A stretch of 64,000 nt of DNA, taken from Flammula alnicola. Taxonomy: Eukaryota; Basidiomycota; Agaricomycetes; Agaricales; Strophariaceae. Below, piece after piece: positions 1 through 11,514 of this stretch. The notes beneath the pieces were generated by a model, which saw nothing but the letters and a program-made list of their open reading frames with translations, did no database searches and was not told where the DNA came from. Position 1 is the stretch's first letter. Every line of letters begins with the position of its first letter. The stretch spans positions 1 through 64,000 of the forward strand of contig JADNRV010000268.1 of the NCBI GenBank assembly GCA_015499995.1. The letters run 5' to 3'. Made by a program: the position numbers and the translations under genes.

Positions 1-155
1 CCACATCTCGAAAAGAAAGCTTTCTGGCTCTTCGTTCTTTCTATCGTCCCCGCTTGCGCGATTGAGCGGGAAGAGCTTGTCGATCTCTTTTGCGGCGTCC
101 GTAGGCAAGACTGAGGCATCAGCCTGAAGACATGTATTGAGAATGTCGAAGATTT
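1..155 (-). CDS. 3' part of an unrecognised gene running off the left edge (possibly DUF3632-like)
   Basis: The minus strand reads open from a plausible acceptor (ccag just above base 155) to the window edge. It gives about 51 residues containing IFDILNTCLQAD, AAKEIDKLFPLN and EEPESFLFEMW. The acidic/hydrophobic alternation and the clean acceptor look like a real internal exon. The wording resembles the short helical fungal DUF3632 proteins as I remember them, but too little is present to be sure. The upstream exon was not identified; a possible ATG lies within the next 30 bases, which would make this an early exon. The gene continues outside the window. Confidence 0.4.
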
Positions 156-2095
156 CTGGTTAATGACCCATGGCTCCTCTTTATCAGAACTTTGAAGGAC
201 GAGGTTGAGGGGGGTCGAATCAGGCATGGTGATGGTGGTGGGAACAGGAGCTGTAAATTATAATTTATCGTCCAGTAGATCTGGCGGCGCGTGTGAATCC
301 AGGTTTCGTGGAAAGTTCCAGTCAGTGCGATTTGATGATGGTCACAGGCGGTACAAGAGAAATGTTAATGAACTCGCAGACCTTTCAAAGAAGCTCGATC
401 TGTTCATAGTCACCTCCTCATTGGCTGGGTGTCACGAGATGGTGACACTATTACTGTCTTGGGGACTTGGGGCTGAAATTTATCTCCCCGACATGCGTAG
501 AATGGAAGGTAAGATTAGTATCAGCTAGGTCCCAACAATGGGCGACTGGCCATTCAGTGGAAGGAAAGGTATCCGGTACAAAACTTCTGCAGGTGAGTAC
601 TATTTTGATCGAATGGCCTGCACAGATATTCTCGAATCTGTTCACCCGAGACATCGGTATCACGACCTTCCCTGTTACACCGGGATATCAGAGTCGTAAA
701 ACAGTGCAATAAATACCATGACCTAATTCAGCTGTTCTCTAACTATAGCCTTCCTGAAATCAATAAAGACCAAGCCAGTTGACGGCTTCTATTCCTCACT
801 CTGCTGCGCGGACGTCCCCAACTCTCAACTCTTGCCAGAATTATGATTTCCATCCAAACATTCCTCTCTTTGCCCTGGCGGCCACTCCTGTGCTGGGCGC
901 ACCTCTTGAGGCCCCTGACCTCGTAAGATCTTTCCGGACTTTATTTTCCTTGAATACAAAAATTCAAGAAGTTCCTTCTACAGTGCAGGAACTCGAAAAA
1001 ACCCATCCGTATCAGGCATCATCAGGCAGAAGGAACCATCCATGCTGCGCCTCTAACTGATGGTGGCACAAGGAGTGGCTACCCGCATCAATTCACCAAC
1101 GTAGGCGGGATCGTGTGGCCCAATAAAAGATGCAACCATTGGCGCCAGGGCACATACTGCTGGAGTTCCCAGTATTCGAGGACGGTCATTTGTACTGTGC
1201 TGAGTGCAGCCCAAGCCCGATCCTGGTCCTGCGCGTGCAATCTTCACCAGTCCTCGAAAGGACTTCTGCGGTGTGGTTGCCCACACCCACGGAAATGAAG
1301 GACCTCTTGTGCTATGTACGAAGTGAGTGCCGGTGCATTAGACGGTAACTTGTAGGTCTATAATCCAGTTACCTGAAATTATTCCGGGTCTGAACTATCT
1401 ATTCCGAGACAGACAGTCGAAAAAACCCTGCAGGAGGAGGAGGTAAATTTGTGTATATATGGATGAGGGGGTCGCTGCTGGTTGGCAATAAAATATAATT
1501 TTTGAGCGATATCTTAGCGGTGGCAGTTGTTCCCGTGAATAAGAACATGGGGAGGGATTTCTCGCCAATGACCGGTAGTCTTCAACGGTAGTGGTGTTGT
1601 ATTTCCTCCGATTTCTCCAGCAGAAAATCATTTATGTTGATCCTAATTTCAGCGCTCTGTCAACCTCATCGTTTTGTGGGTAGTATCTTGGTACTCAATA
1701 CCGAGTTCTCGGAAGATTTTAATTTTCGCTGGAGTAGGCGCATGCGGTGCGACCTCGATTTACATCTTTTGTTTACACTAGCATCTGCAAGGTCGGACCG
1801 AATCAGGTCCATCTCTGCCAGTGATATGGAACACGTTGGAACTGAAGGCTGTTAAAGGGATACCCTATAACATGTCTGTGCAGATTTTCATCAGGAAAGG
1901 AAGCTTACTGCGGTCTATTTATGAACTTTTACTCGGGGACAGGTTTTGACGGAACCTTCTAACCTACTATTTCAGCTGTGGAATCAAATCAGCTCAGGTT
2001 AAATGATGTTATCCACGTACGTGCTTACAGGCTGGCGCAAAATCGTTCATGCTTGTCTCAACGTCTCTGCCGATGTGTACTTATCAGTCCCCCAT
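156..2095. other. Gene-poor stretch with possible gene debris
   Basis: No ORF here has a recognisable domain or a consistent intron pattern. One piece at about 850-930 on the plus strand reads like a fungal signal peptide (IPLFALAATPVLGAPLEAP, followed by a GTAAGA-like donor). It has no in-frame ATG in a sensible place, so it may be the remnant of a secreted-protein gene. The remaining short ORFs (205-528, 467-712, 1053-1348) overlap on both strands without conserved features. Confidence 0.3.
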
Positions 2096-2290
2096 GTTTT
2101 CCTGTGGACTCCATGGACTTGCAGAATGCCTCTGGTATTCTAAGGAATATTTGTGGACTCCGTATGGACTCCATGGCTTTCCACAAATCCATATGAATTC
2201 CTAAGGAACACATATGGAATCCACGGATCAAAATTGCAATCCATGGAACCCAGAGGCCATATGGAATCCACAAGGATGATCCACGGAATC
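2096..2290. repeat. Imperfect palindromic cluster of ATGGAnTCCATGG-like units
   Basis: Within 200 bases the motif family TGTGGACTCCATGG, ACTCCGTATGG, CCATATGGAATCC and CCATGGAACCC recurs at least seven times in both orientations. The right half, read on the minus strand, resembles the left half, so the block is an imperfect inverted repeat. It carries no ORF of interest and is unlike its flanks. It may be a small foldback or MITE-like element, or locally expanded palindromes. Confidence 0.5.
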
Positions 2291-2399
2291 CTTGCTTTAC
2301 AGGTTAAATGAGGAATTAAAAAATATTTTATTGAGTTGTACCTACTACAGCAAAGAACTAGATATAAAATAGTGACTAAAAACACTTACTACAGGAGAA

Positions 2400-3720
2400 G
2401 AGGGGGGAAAGGGTAAGATTAAACGAAGGACAGCTACAGCAGCGCTCGCACGGTCGAATGCGAGGCGGCACGGCAGCGTCGTCGACAAGAGCCGCGGCTG
2501 GCGGTCATGTCATCAAATAAGGGGCGGGCGCTGGCGGCGGTTGTTTCGACAGAAGAGAGGACGGACAGATGACGTTCGCAACTCGCGGTGTGACAGGACA
2601 TTTATGCCGTGACCGCGTTCAGCCGCGATCGGTCACGGCGCCTAGATAGGCTCTCGCGTAGATAGAGAACACATCTTTCCTTTGCTCGTGTCTACGACAT
2701 CGTGTCTACGCGCACCGACTCGCCGTCTCCAGCGGGTTGCGGTATAGGCGGTGGGTGGTGGTGTGTCGCCATAGCTCAGCCCTGTCCGCGAAAGTGGGGC
2801 CGGGGAGTAAGCTATGTCAGGTGGGATGGGCTTGCCATCCACCTGTGGCCTACACAGCTCGGGGATGGCAGAGGAAAGAGATGCGGAGAGTTAGCGGCGT
2901 TATATGTAGTGGCAGTCCGCGGACAACGTACCTCGTCGCCCTCGCTGCTTTCCTCTCCACCCATTGACCTCGTGGCCATTGTAAGTTGCGGTAGGTGACC
3001 CCACAGGGATGGCGACGAAGTTGTGTTCGTCGTCGTCGTGCGTTGCCTGCGGTCCTCGCGGCTTTCGTAGAGTATGGCAGGCTGGGTACGCTGAAGCGCG
3101 GCGAGCGAGAGTGGGGCTAGTGGGTGGTTGTGAGGTTGAAAAAGGGGCCGTGTGGTGATGCCGGTGGTACTCAGGGTGTGGGTGGTGTACCCTGGCCCTG
3201 TCGCAGGCATTTGGCGTTTCCGGCGCATGTTTTATACCCTGACCGTCGTTTTCTGCGAAAGGATGGGGTCTGTGGTGGTCAGCTACGTCGGATGGGTCGA
3301 TTTAGCTACGGACCTGTAACCCCCTGCAGTTATGGCAGGGGGCAGGTCGGTGTAAGCGTTGGTGTCGGTGGGGGTGCTGTGTGTCATTACGACGTGGTAC
3401 AGATTTCTCGTACCCGTGCCGTCGTGTTCTGTGTGAGCGTTGGGGGGTTAGCGACATTGGTTGGGATGGCCTGCCACGTACCCGGTGCCCCTCTCCTCAC
3501 CCGCTGACCTCGTGGCGGTCGTTGTTCGTTGTTCTTCGTTTGCGGGGCGTCGCAGTGACCTGCGATAGCGATGACGAGGTGGCGCTGCTCGTCGTCGCCC
3601 ATCGCCGGGGTTCTCGTGGCCTCTCTGGCGATCTGGCAGGTCCTTGGCATGTCGGTGGTGGGTAATGGGTAGAGGGATGGTGCATGGGTGGTGGGAGGAG
3701 GGAAAGAGCAACCGACATGT
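2400..3720. repeat. GC-rich, degenerate tandem repeat tract
   Basis: The tract is clearly richer in GC than its flanks. It contains diverged copies of the same phrases: a TGACCTCGTGGC block at about 2960 and 3503, a GGGATGG...TTGCCA/CTGCCA block at about 2820 and 3462, and a CGTCGTCG...CTCGCGG/CTCGTGG block at about 3028 and 3588. These suggest two or three diverged units of about 550 bases. Long ORFs on both strands (for example 2812-3228 minus) are expected from high GC and have no recognisable domain, so I do not call genes here. Confidence 0.4.
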
Positions 3721-3783
3721 AACATTTAGGATGTGGCTTACCTATATGTCGTGAAAATTCTGAGTTGTTTTAGCTCCCTCGAT

Positions 3784-3938
3784 GGCGTGTAAGAGAAAGA
3801 GATGAGCTGGCTAGGCTGCTGGAATGGTATCTGTTTGGGTTTGGATTTGGATAGGTCGGGGTAGGCTAGAAAAGTTGCTTCCTCAGACTGGAGGGCGTGA
3901 GTCTTCGCCGGAACCGTTCGTTTGAGAGAGAGGGTCAT
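3784..3938 (-). pseudogene. Truncated duplicate of RAI1 (first ~50 codons only)
   Basis: The ATG is at 3938 on the minus strand. The frame is open through MTLSLKRT, EEATFLAYPDLSK and QPSQLISFSYTP, then similarity to RAI1 stops at the duplication breakpoint. The tail read after it (SRELKQLRIF...) is unrelated sequence. Because the rest of the gene is absent, this cannot encode an active enzyme. It matters because it preserves the uninterrupted reading frame of the RAI1 N-terminus, while the full-length copy at 27245 has one extra base in the same stretch. Confidence 0.85.
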
Positions 3939-4876
3939 GATCTCGTGGGCGCTTGAAGTTGCTGCAACACGTGTAAGGCGGAACACAGACTTTTTTGTAC
4001 AAAGGAATGGGATCCAATCCCGGTCCTGTTTGTAGAAAAACTTGAGGAAGAGCTCTTGAAGGAGAGTCGTCGAGCGATCTCTGGTAATGATCGATGAGAA
4101 TGTGGAGAAAGGTGGCCGGCCCTGGACATCTTCGGTAGCCTGTTTGTTCGGTGGTGAGATCCAAACAACTCGCCTCTTGCATTGCAACGTTCATGTTCTC
4201 GGAAAACTCTTGGAAAACTTGCTTCGAATGTCACCAATCTTTATCCTCCTGGGGGCCAGAGTTCCTGTCTGCCAATGCTTCATCAATAATATAAGCGTTA
4301 TCTGGTCGTTCGGAGAACAGGCAAGGACCAGGTCTATATTTTCCGAGATGGATGGTTTAACCGCCTCGGAGCCCTGCCAGCAGAAGATCCCTATATCATC
4401 ACCGTGAGCGTAACAGACTCGGAAGCTCAAGTTCAAGCCAGTGCACCTAGCACTGCACATTCAACTTGAAGAGCAGAGCAAAATCACGATATGAATGACT
4501 CAACTGCAGATAGCGCATGAATCCTTCTTGGCTGTTGGACGTAACAACAATGATGTGCAATGATACCTATGGGCAATGATTATGCATTGATACCAACTGA
4601 ACTCAGATTCATGGTCCGTGTCCTCTGCAGAACATGCTCCAATAACGTTATCTACGGATTTATCGTTTGCGCAGCCTGAACTGCTGTCCGGCGTCCCCAA
4701 TATCTGTGGACCAGGGGCTCGCTCTGGCGCAGGCCAAAATACTGGAAGCACGCTCATAAAGCAGATAAGTTACGATTCACGGTTCGTCTTGTTTTATTCT
4801 CATTTTCAATTCATTGGTTGATGTTCATGCTCTACATAGGAAAAAGACATAGCAACCAGAATGTAAGGAAATTGCG
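3939..4876. other. Duplicated spacer without a recognised gene (arm A)
   Basis: This is the inverted counterpart of about 26311-27244. The two copies are similar, but the ORFs in them (4087-4407 plus, 4191-4460 minus; 26624-27055 minus, 26708-26929 plus) are not kept in the same frame between copies, which argues against a conserved protein. It is probably the divergent or promoter region upstream of RAI1 plus the 3' flank of the neighbouring gene. Confidence 0.5.
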
Positions 4877-5914
4877 TTAGACGGCCGTGTGATAGTGGTC
4901 ATGAAGGCATTTATCCGAAGGAACGTTAATGGCTCTGTGTCTTTGAATATGACCGGCGCTTGCCTTTTCTTTTGTTGCTGCTCTTCCCAGGAGTGCGAGT
5001 GTGCTGACAGACGTCTGATGAGATTTCGACTGGCCATTGATTTCGGCATTGTTTTTGTTCATCGCCAGCTTTGCCTGAAGGGGAAGACCTTTGTTGTTCA
5101 CGTACAGGTGGTGATTTTTCTGGTGTTGTGGATACAGGAATTAGAGGTTGGTCTAGTTATGGAGACGTGGGAAGAAAATACACACCCCTCCGTTGAAATT
5201 GTTGGGAATTTGCTCCTTATACTTGTCGCGGAAGGATGCGGTGATGTGGTTCTTCTCCTTCGGGTTGCTTCCGCCCATGTGCGCGATGTGTCTGGAAAGA
5301 AACGACGAATGAGCCATCTACTTCAAGTTTGAACTTACTCAACAATGCCCATCCCTCCCTTGCCTTTCAACGCCGGATTGTTACTCATCTGCTGCTTCAG
5401 TTGGTACTTGTGCCACTCGATCGTGTCCTTACGTGCTTTGCCGTGCACCCCAATGCTATAGAGCTCTTTGCGAGCCTTTTCGCTCAACTTCAGCTTCGCC
5501 GAGTTGAGTAATGCCTTTTGCTTGTTTTGGGGCTGGGTGGTAGTGGAACCGGTACCTGTCTTCGCCTTGTCTTTCGAAAGTGGATTCTGTTTTATTTGGG
5601 TGTTCTTTGGCGGATTTCCTCTGGTCTGCAAGTCGATCAAGCCAAGCACGTTCCAGAAGTGAGTCGTCAACAAGGTCATTACGGGCTTCAAGTTCAAGCT
5701 CGATGAATTCCCGGTCGAGCAGCGCGTTCTCATAGGCTTCGCTGCGTTCGATAAGACCATTGTTCCCAACGGGACTGCTATCCGTTGCTGTTAGCTCGCT
5801 CTGAATACTGAATACGAGACATAGGTCCTCGTTAATCAAGATCACTTGAATTGGAAAGACAAAGGCTGTGGCAAAAACTATGCATGCGTGGGGCGAAAAG
5901 CATGTCCGATCCAA
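4877..5914 (-). CDS. Unrecognised, possibly secreted protein, copy 1
   Basis: Exons are recognisable by comparison with the copy at 25336-26310. A 5' part has a hydrophobic start (IVFATAFVFPIQV) that could be a signal peptide, followed by acidic text (SEAYENALLDREFIELELEA). A lysine-rich middle follows (KARKDTIEWHKYQ). Then come an exon with HIAHMGGSNPKEKNH and IPNNFNGG, and a last exon with NHHLYVNNKGLPLQ. Introns of about 50 bases separate the last three parts. The conserved H, N and G residues in the last two exons look like a compact enzymatic domain, perhaps HNH-like, but I do not recognise the family. The acidic and lysine-rich parts lie in different frames, so an unrecognised intron or a frameshift lies between them; the same problem exists in copy 2. 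The start is uncertain. Confidence 0.5.
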
Positions 5915-5956
5915 AGTGAGGACATTTAGTTTTGGATCGAACCTCTCCTACCAAGT

Positions 5957-6101
5957 TATTCGAGTCTAAAATGACGAGGTATCGCATAAACGTGCTACGA
6001 CATGGTGGTAAGGGATAAAGAAGGAATACAAACAAAGGGAAGGATAAGATATCTAATGATAACACGTGTAAATACCCGAATCGGGAACTCCAACTCCAAC
6101 A
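5957..6101 (-). repeat. 3' LTR of the TRIM-like element
   Basis: This 145-bp repeat matches 6837-6981 almost base for base; visible differences are a handful of transitions. The near identity implies recent insertion. Confidence 0.88.
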
Positions 6102-6254
6102 CACCCCCTCAACGAGACAACGGGAAACGGGTCGAAGGTGGAAAAGGGAGAGAGAGACCGATGAAGGGACTAGGTAGGAAGTATTGTAGAACCTGTTGAG
6201 AGTCGAGGCAAGGATAGAGAGGTATTGTAGGTATAGCTGATGGCGTGACGACAT

Positions 6255-6500
6255 AGGATAATGGAGCTTGAGGTAAGGCGACCGAAGTCGAGGTAAGGCG
6301 ATCGAAATCGAGGTAAGGCGACTAAAGTCGGCGAGGTAGGGCGATAAAAATCGGCGAGGTAAGGCGACCAGAGTCGGCAAGGTGGTAGGGCGACCGAAGT
6401 CGAGGTAAGGCAATCGGAATCGAGGTAATGCGACTGAAGTCGACGAGGTAAGGTGATCAAAATTGAAGTAAGGTACAGGCAAGACACTGATGAGGTAGGG
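6255..6500. repeat. Minisatellite inside the TRIM-like element
   Basis: About a dozen degenerate units of 18-22 bases built on GAGGTAAGGCGACCGAAGTC run head to tail. They occupy the internal region where coding sequence would be in a full element. Units differ by point changes and small indels. In the other strand they produce proline/leucine-rich pseudo-ORFs that I do not call as genes. Confidence 0.8.
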
Positions 6501-6836
6501 CGACCGGAGCCAACAAGATGGGGTTCTGCCTTGATTCGGCGAGCCTGGAAAAACTTGAATATATGTACAAAGTTGCGGGTGATGTGGTGACGATGAACAA
6601 GCCGGGCGAGATAGCGAGGTTTCGCAAGAGAATTCAATGGCGAGATCTGGAGATGAGATGTAGGACCAGAAACTAGCAATAGTGTGTCTGTAGAGTGTTG
6701 GATTCGATTCGTGAGTCGGCCTAGGCATTGGTGTTGATATAAGAGGTCAATCTTTCGACGGCGAGAACAGACTGTTCCGGTGGAGGATGTTTGTTTAGAG
6801 AGAAAAGAGATCGCGCAGAGCGCGGGGCCCATAACC

Positions 6837-6981
6837 TATTCGAGTCTAAAATGATGAGGTATCGCATAAACGTGCTACGACATGGTGGTAAGGGATAAAG
6901 AAGGAATACAAACAAAGGGAAGGATAAGATATCTAATGATAACACATGTAAATACCTGAATCGGGAACTCCAACTCCAACA
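6837..6981 (-). repeat. 5' LTR of the TRIM-like element
   Basis: This is the partner of 5957-6101 and is immediately followed on its right by the second copy of the CAAGT target duplication (6982-6986). Confidence 0.88.
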
Positions 6982-7489
6982 CAAGTGACTAGTGACTAAG
7001 TCTTTAAGCTTTAATACCTGAATCACGATGTCTCTGAAGGCGCTCGACTTCATCGTTACCCCACAAACTGATGTCTTTTCCTGAGGAACCTCTCGACCTC
7101 ATCAGGAAAAAACGCCCGGCTCGTAGTCACCTGCCAAGCTTTGTTGTAGAATATAGGCTCCGGTTGCTTACATCGATGTTGCATGTGCTTATGTTGATCT
7201 GCATCGCCTATGATCATTCTGGGAGTCGTCACTAGCAGCTAAGTTGTGCCTTGTTGCATTGGCATGCAGCTGCATTGTTCGGCATAGTGTGCTGTACAGA
7301 CTATGGATCACTACAAAGACTATAGATTATTGTAATCTTTGAAAGCAACTATGTAGAGGTACATTATGATTAAAAGCACTTGGCAGTGGAATTTACTTTA
7401 ATAAATGTCTCGATACAACACTACTGTACTCCGCTGCAAGTGTTGCCCTCTTTTTGCAGGCTCCAACTTCCGAGTCATTGATTGGAGCT

Positions 7490-10460
7490 CAACCTGCAAC
7501 TTGTAGACTGTCCACGGTCCGGGCCTGGCCCTGCTGGCCCGAGGGCCGACCCGGCCCGGCCCCGGAGGGCCAGGGGCCAGGGCCACTCCATCCACTATTG
7601 GCCCGGCCCTCATAGGGGCCAGGGCCAAGGCCTAACTGACCCGACCCTCGGGGTCGACCCTGGTCAGCCCGGGGCCGGCCCTCTTTTTTTGGGTTCCAAT
7701 TTCAACTTTCAAGTTTGCATTTTATTATTCATTTGATTATTGACATGTATACTACCACTAAGTAAATGTAATACAATTTTAACTGGGTGGAGGTGCCAAG
7801 GGTGGAAGAGGCGGCTCCTGATGGTCATTTCAAGATAGCAGTAGCAACCCCTCATCACACAGAGGAGGCGCACACCTGCGGCGTTGTGGCAGCGGCGTTG
7901 TGGCATCGTCGTTGCATCGAGACGAGGAGCAGCAGTAGGTCACTACTGCTGCTCCGCGTTGCCCATTGCATTCGCGTCGTTGTGGCATGTCGGCGTCGTG
8001 GCATCGAGACAGGAGCAGCAGCAGTCGCTACTGCTGCTCCTCGTCCGACGTCGCCTGTTGCGTCCGCAATGTCGTTGCATCGAGATGAGGAGCAGCAGTA
8101 GGTCGCTACTGCTGCTCCTCATCGCCCGCTGTGTCCCGTCGTCGTTGCACGTCGACGTCGTTGCACGTCGACGTCGTCACCTGTTGCATCCGCGACATCG
8201 TTGCACGTCGATGTCATCGCCTGTTGCATCCGCCCGCGTGCATCGTGGTATCGGTGTGGCATCGAGATAGGAGCAGCAGTTGCTGCTCCTCGTCGCCCGT
8301 TGCATCCATGTTGTTGTTGCACACCCGCGGCGTCGTGGTACCGTCGTTGTCATACCCCTCTCGCCATCGCCGCCCCACCAGCCTTGTAAGCTAGAATTAT
8401 GTATGATTCCTAGGCTGTGGGCTAACTACGTGATACATCTATAGCGGGTTTGGGCCGACAATGCAGGAATTGATGTCCGGGGATGTATTTTGGGTGCTGC
8501 TCATCGTCGCGGGCGGTTTTGGGTGGGGGAAAAATACCATTGCGTAGCCCTGATTTTTCTCTATCCAAATCCGTCATATGCGCGCCCTATGGGGGGCGGG
8601 ACGGGGTGGATTTGAAAGGATGACTTTGGATGACGTTCTAAAAATAACTGGTATTTCCGGGAGAGCATCATTTCTGTGACATCATTGTTCCTGGAAATCT
8701 ATTTTTAAATTTGGGCACTTTCAATCTATTTTTAATGCCATGCCTGTTCCGATGCGGTTTGGGGCGGGGCTGCTGCTCATTATTGGGGCCGCTTTCGGGC
8801 GTGGAAAAAATCTTTTGCAGTCTATAAATATATTCTGACCTATCCTGGGTGTTTCCGCGCCTGCGGGGGGGCGGGAATGGGTGGATTGGGGCGCTTGGCT
8901 TTGGATGACACTCTCAATTAGGGCGGGGCTGATAGTAAATAGATGTCAACAATGCAGGATTTAATGCTCGGGATTATATTTTGGCTTGTGCTCGTCGTTA
9001 GGGATGGTTTCGGGCAGGGCAAAAATTTTAATAGGGTCTGATAATATATTGCTACCCGTTGCCGCCCTTTGCGCACCTCACGGGGGGCGGGGATGGGTGG
9101 ATTGAGAAGGATGACTTTGGATGACATTCTAAAATTAGATGGAAAGCGCCATTGTGATATTTTTAGAATGTAATTCCTTGTGCCTGGTTCGTTATCTATA
9201 GATTAGATAGCTAGAAAGCGCCCTAGCTACATATTTTTAGATGCAGACGCTCGTGCCTCGGCGCCTGATTTCGTTATCTATAGATTAGATACTTTGTATT
9301 AATCCCACGCTGCTGCCTGCTTAAAAATAGGCACGGTTCATTTGGCCAGCTGTCGTCTATGCTCAAAAACTTCAGGTAAAAACGATTAAATAGAAAACAT
9401 TGAATATATTTGAAATATAATATGTACTGGACATAAGGTATACAACAAATAAAATAAGACACAGGAGTGAAACGAAGATAACAGAACAAGGAGGGCGCAT
9501 ATCGACGTGAGTAACGCACGTCGCTGCCTCTCCTGCTGCTGCTCGTCCTCGTTCTCCTCCTGGTCGTCACATCGCTGCTGCCGCCCTTGCTCCTCCCACC
9601 TCGCCGCCATAACCGTATCTGAGCAGCATCAATAGGCGCTGCTGCTGCTCCTCGTGGTCGTCACCATATCCGAGCAGCGGCAGCGCCATTGCTGCTGCTC
9701 CCACCTTGTCGCCGTCACCGTATACGAGCAGCTGCTGCTGCTCCGCTCTTCTCGTCATCGTAGTCGTGTCCGTGTACGAGCAGCAGCACCGATCGTGCTG
9801 CTGCTCCGCCCTCGTCGTCGTCGTCGTCATCGTACTCGTATACCAGCAGCAGCACCGCTTGTGGTGCTGCTGTTTCCCCGTCGTCGTCGCCGTATCCCAG
9901 CAGCAGCAGCACCGGTTGGGCTGCTGCCGCTGCACCCACGTTGTCGTCCTCGCCGTATACGAGCAGCAGCAGCACGATCGCTGCTGCTGCTCCCACCTCG
10001 TGATCGTCATCCCAGCAGCAGCCGTCGTGCTGCTGCCGCTGCCGTCCGCCGTCGTCGACGTACCTGAGCAGCAGCAACCGTCGTGCTGCGCTGCTCCCAC
10101 CTCGCCGTCGTGGTCGTCGTATCCAAGCGGCAGCCATCGTTGTGCCGCTCCTCTCACCTCGACGTCGTCGCCGTGTACGAGCAGCAGCAGCGGTCGTGCT
10201 GCTGCTGCTGCTGCTTCCACCGAATCACCTCGCCGTCGCCGCATCGTCGTGTCCGCGCAGCTAACGGAATAAGGGCAGAGACGACGACCATTCCACGGTC
10301 GTCGTCATCTCGTCATCTTGCCTGTGGATTTGGTAAGTGAAGGGATGGAGACAGGAAAAAAAACAACAGAAAACGAATCGAGTCATACGACTCGATTCGT
10401 TACGCACCGGGTGGGTCTCCCTCTACCAGGGTCTCCCCTCGTGTCCTTACCCCTCATCTC
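7490..10460. repeat. Left arm of the foldback element
   Basis: Modules in order: a GGCC-rich block (7505-7690); CTG/CAG and GTC triplet-rich tract (7910-8335); a unique block including the bases around 8380-8455; a block of two or three tandem units containing CAATGCAGGA (8455-9130); a doublet of about 75 bases with TTATCTATAGATTAGATA (9125-9300); a second CTG/CAG/GTC tract (9515-10260); and a short block with an inverted repeat at 10372-10401. Each module recurs inverted and in mirror order in the right arm. Long frames over the triplet tracts (Gln, Ser, Cys, Arg runs) are artefacts of the repeats. Confidence 0.85.
10372..10401. repeat. Short perfect inverted repeat (12-bp arms, 6-bp loop), left
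   Basis: AACGAATCGAGT, a 6-base spacer, then its exact complement. The same structure, with the spacer reversed as expected for an inverted arm, sits at 11584-11613. It lies near the apex of the giant hairpin. Confidence 0.9.
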
Positions 10461-11514
10461 CCTCCCATCTCCTTCCAGAGCCGGCCCACATTACCTCAAT
10501 GAGGGAGAGGGGCACCCGGCATCCCGCAGGTTTGGTCGTGTCGTAGGATCCTAGATGGTGGGTTAAATTAGTTAGCAAATGAATATAAGGAATATCAATT
10601 TATAAAAGTACCTTTTTTTTGAGCCTTCGTGGGGCGGGGTGGATGAGGGAGAGGTGAAGGAGGGTGCTGGTGGTGGTTGGAGATAACCATCAACGACGAT
10701 GCAACGTCGTTGATGGTTATCCGGCGTTTGCCGAGAGTGATGTGATTGGCTGGTACACTCGGACCGGTCAGACTCCGATCCGTCGATTGCGGCGCGAGGT
10801 GATTAACGGACATTTCGAGTTCTCTATCTTGCCTGTAGGACCACGAGAACTATCTTGAAATGCTTGAAAAGTGTTTAATTCACTAGAAATAGTAAATAGA
10901 ATGATAGTTCTAAAATTTATTTGGACAAGGTAAAGATATATCTAATGCTATACACTTTGCGGTCAAGTTATGCATGAAACGGTAAGAAATCTTAAAGCAA
11001 TCCAACCTTCTCCATGTCATTTCAAGTTTCCGTCCCTCCACATTTTCTTGGAACTTCTTAAAGTATCTAGAACACTTTAAACGGACGCATATAAAATATC
11101 TCAGATGTTATTTTAAATTTATGAGGCCTCGAGGAGGCTACCTGTAGCGTTTTTGATTTCAAGCGCCCGAAATCACCACCCCTGTGCATATGCGCCTGTA
11201 TTTCATCCGTGTAGGCTAGCATATTTAGAGATTCAGAATAAGTTATGGTTAATTTGATTTAAATACATAATTTGTAATGATATATCGAGCTCTCAAAGCT
11301 CCTAGAACTACGTGACTGCGTTGACGCTTGTCCTTGACGACCAGAAAGCACCGGAAATCGAGCGGTCCGGGATTTCAAGGTCCGCTTGAACCACGATTAA
11401 CATCGTTGGACGCCCAACTTGAAAGTCTTCCACTTTCGTCTTCGCTCGCTGAACCATCCGGCCACGCCACGCCACTCCTTCTCCTCCCACTGCCACTACT
11501 TGGGTGTCCAAGCG
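10461..11514. other. Loop region between the foldback arms
   Basis: About 1 kb of AT-richer sequence that is not repeated in the element. It contains a small inverted repeat around 10680-10720 (ATAACCATCAACGACG and its complement). No ORF has recognisable similarity and no transposase motif is visible. Confidence 0.6.

Larger units (their letters stand above)
5957..6981 (-). mobile_element. Miniature LTR retrotransposon (TRIM-like), non-autonomous
   Basis: Two near-identical 145-bp direct repeats (5957-6101 and 6837-6981) bound about 735 bases. Read on the minus strand the repeats begin TGTTGGAG and end CGAATA. The element is flanked by the 5-bp duplication CAAGT (5952-5956 and 6982-6986). 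The empty site is preserved in arm B at about 25133-25140. A purine-rich run (GAGGGGGTG on the minus strand, 6102-6110) abuts the 3' LTR as a polypurine tract should. TGGGCCCCGCG (about 6822-6832) lies next to the 5' LTR as a candidate primer-binding site. No gag or pol coding sequence is present, so it must have been mobilised in trans. Confidence 0.88.

Noticed and set aside
2812..3228. 138-codon minus ORF in the GC-rich tract
   Set aside because: Low-complexity Thr/Pro/Arg text with equally long ORFs on the other strand; expected by chance at this GC content.
5832..6832. Minus-strand ORFs of 298 and 220 codons
   Set aside because: They are produced by the minisatellite inside the TRIM-like element. 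No gag, protease, integrase or reverse transcriptase motif is present.
7500..7690. GGCC-rich block as a CpG-type promoter or CRISPR-like array
   Set aside because: It recurs inverted at 14370-14455 as part of the foldback arms and has no spacer-repeat regularity.
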